16,135 nucleotides of DNA. Source: Halomonas halophila (GTDB lineage: Bacteria; Pseudomonadota; Gammaproteobacteria; Pseudomonadales; Halomonadaceae). The DNA lies in contig DJIP01000323.1 of the NCBI GenBank assembly GCA_002433675.1, positions 1-16,135 of the forward strand, in the 5' to 3' direction. Shown here piece by piece: positions 15,940 through 16,135 of this stretch. The translations under genes were made by a program, and so were the position numbers. The notes below the pieces were generated by a model. It made no database searches. It saw only the letters and a program-made list of their open reading frames with translations, and was not told where the DNA came from. How positions within the stretch are numbered: the stretch's first letter is position 1; each line of letters opens with the position of its first letter.

Positions 15940-16135
15940 GGATCGATCCTCTTGCCGATGACGCCGTCGAATTGGGAATCCTTGAGTGGCGCTGCCACTG
16001 CCTTCCTTACATAAGTCTGTCCACCCCACATCCTCGAACGAGGCGTTCCACGCTTGGCTGCCGGTTTTTGCACAGTCTGCTGGGAGAATTCCCCCGCCAG
16101 GCACGCTGGGCTGGGTTAGCCTAGGCAAAAAAACA

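Noticed and set aside
15940..16135. Promoter or gene upstream of the cupin at the right edge
   Set aside because: No well-spaced -35/-10 pair and no gene features were found; GCCTAGGC at 16119-16126 beside an A-run is too short to call a site.

Overview
The window looks like chromosomal DNA from a high-GC gammaproteobacterium. The gene set fits a halophilic Halomonadaceae member (Halomonas or a relative), but that placement rests on codon style and gene repertoire, not on a marker gene. No rRNA, tRNA, CRISPR array, transposase or phage gene was seen. The window holds about 14 protein genes, one of them cut by the left edge.

Left part (1-2024): a LysE/RhtB-type amino-acid exporter and a MocR-type regulator (GntR helix-turn-helix fused to an aminotransferase fold) are divergently arranged around a 107-bp regulatory gap. 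The gap holds two identical copies of a 10-bp sequence with a palindromic ACAATTGT core. This is a classic regulator/target pair.

Centre-left (2257-7414): a compact four-gene operon on the + strand. It encodes a histidine ammonia-lyase (HutH) with every active-site residue I could map conserved, a YfcC/DcuC-type membrane transporter, an ArgE-like M20 metallo-deacylase and an Fe(II)/2-oxoglutarate dioxygenase of the PhyH family. The last two genes overlap by ATGA. An 18-bp perfect palindrome with the core expected for a HutC-type repressor lies just before hutH. No hutU, hutI, hutG or hutC is present here, so this is not a standard histidine-utilisation cluster. The set suggests uptake, deacylation and deamination of a histidine derivative, with a hydroxylation step, but the substrate is unknown. 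This is the most interesting part of the window.

Centre (7502-11282): an AhpD-like CxxC protein (- strand) and yjbQ (+ strand) are divergent and separated by five tandem 16-bp repeats. They are followed by an AlkA-type 3-methyladenine DNA glycosylase (- strand), a 556-bp stretch without a credible gene, and a CPA1-type Na+/H+ antiporter (+ strand).

Right part (11283-16135): a strong hairpin terminator between the antiporter and a Methyltransf_32-type methyltransferase (- strand); a secreted ChaN-domain protein with a C-terminal PDZ domain and a Gln/Glu-rich tail (+); a DUF523 protein (-); a small parvulin prolyl isomerase, PpiC (+); a region with a 15-bp hairpin and four 14-bp tandem repeats; and an exported cupin protein (-). 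These are mostly single-gene housekeeping or stress units rather than one system.
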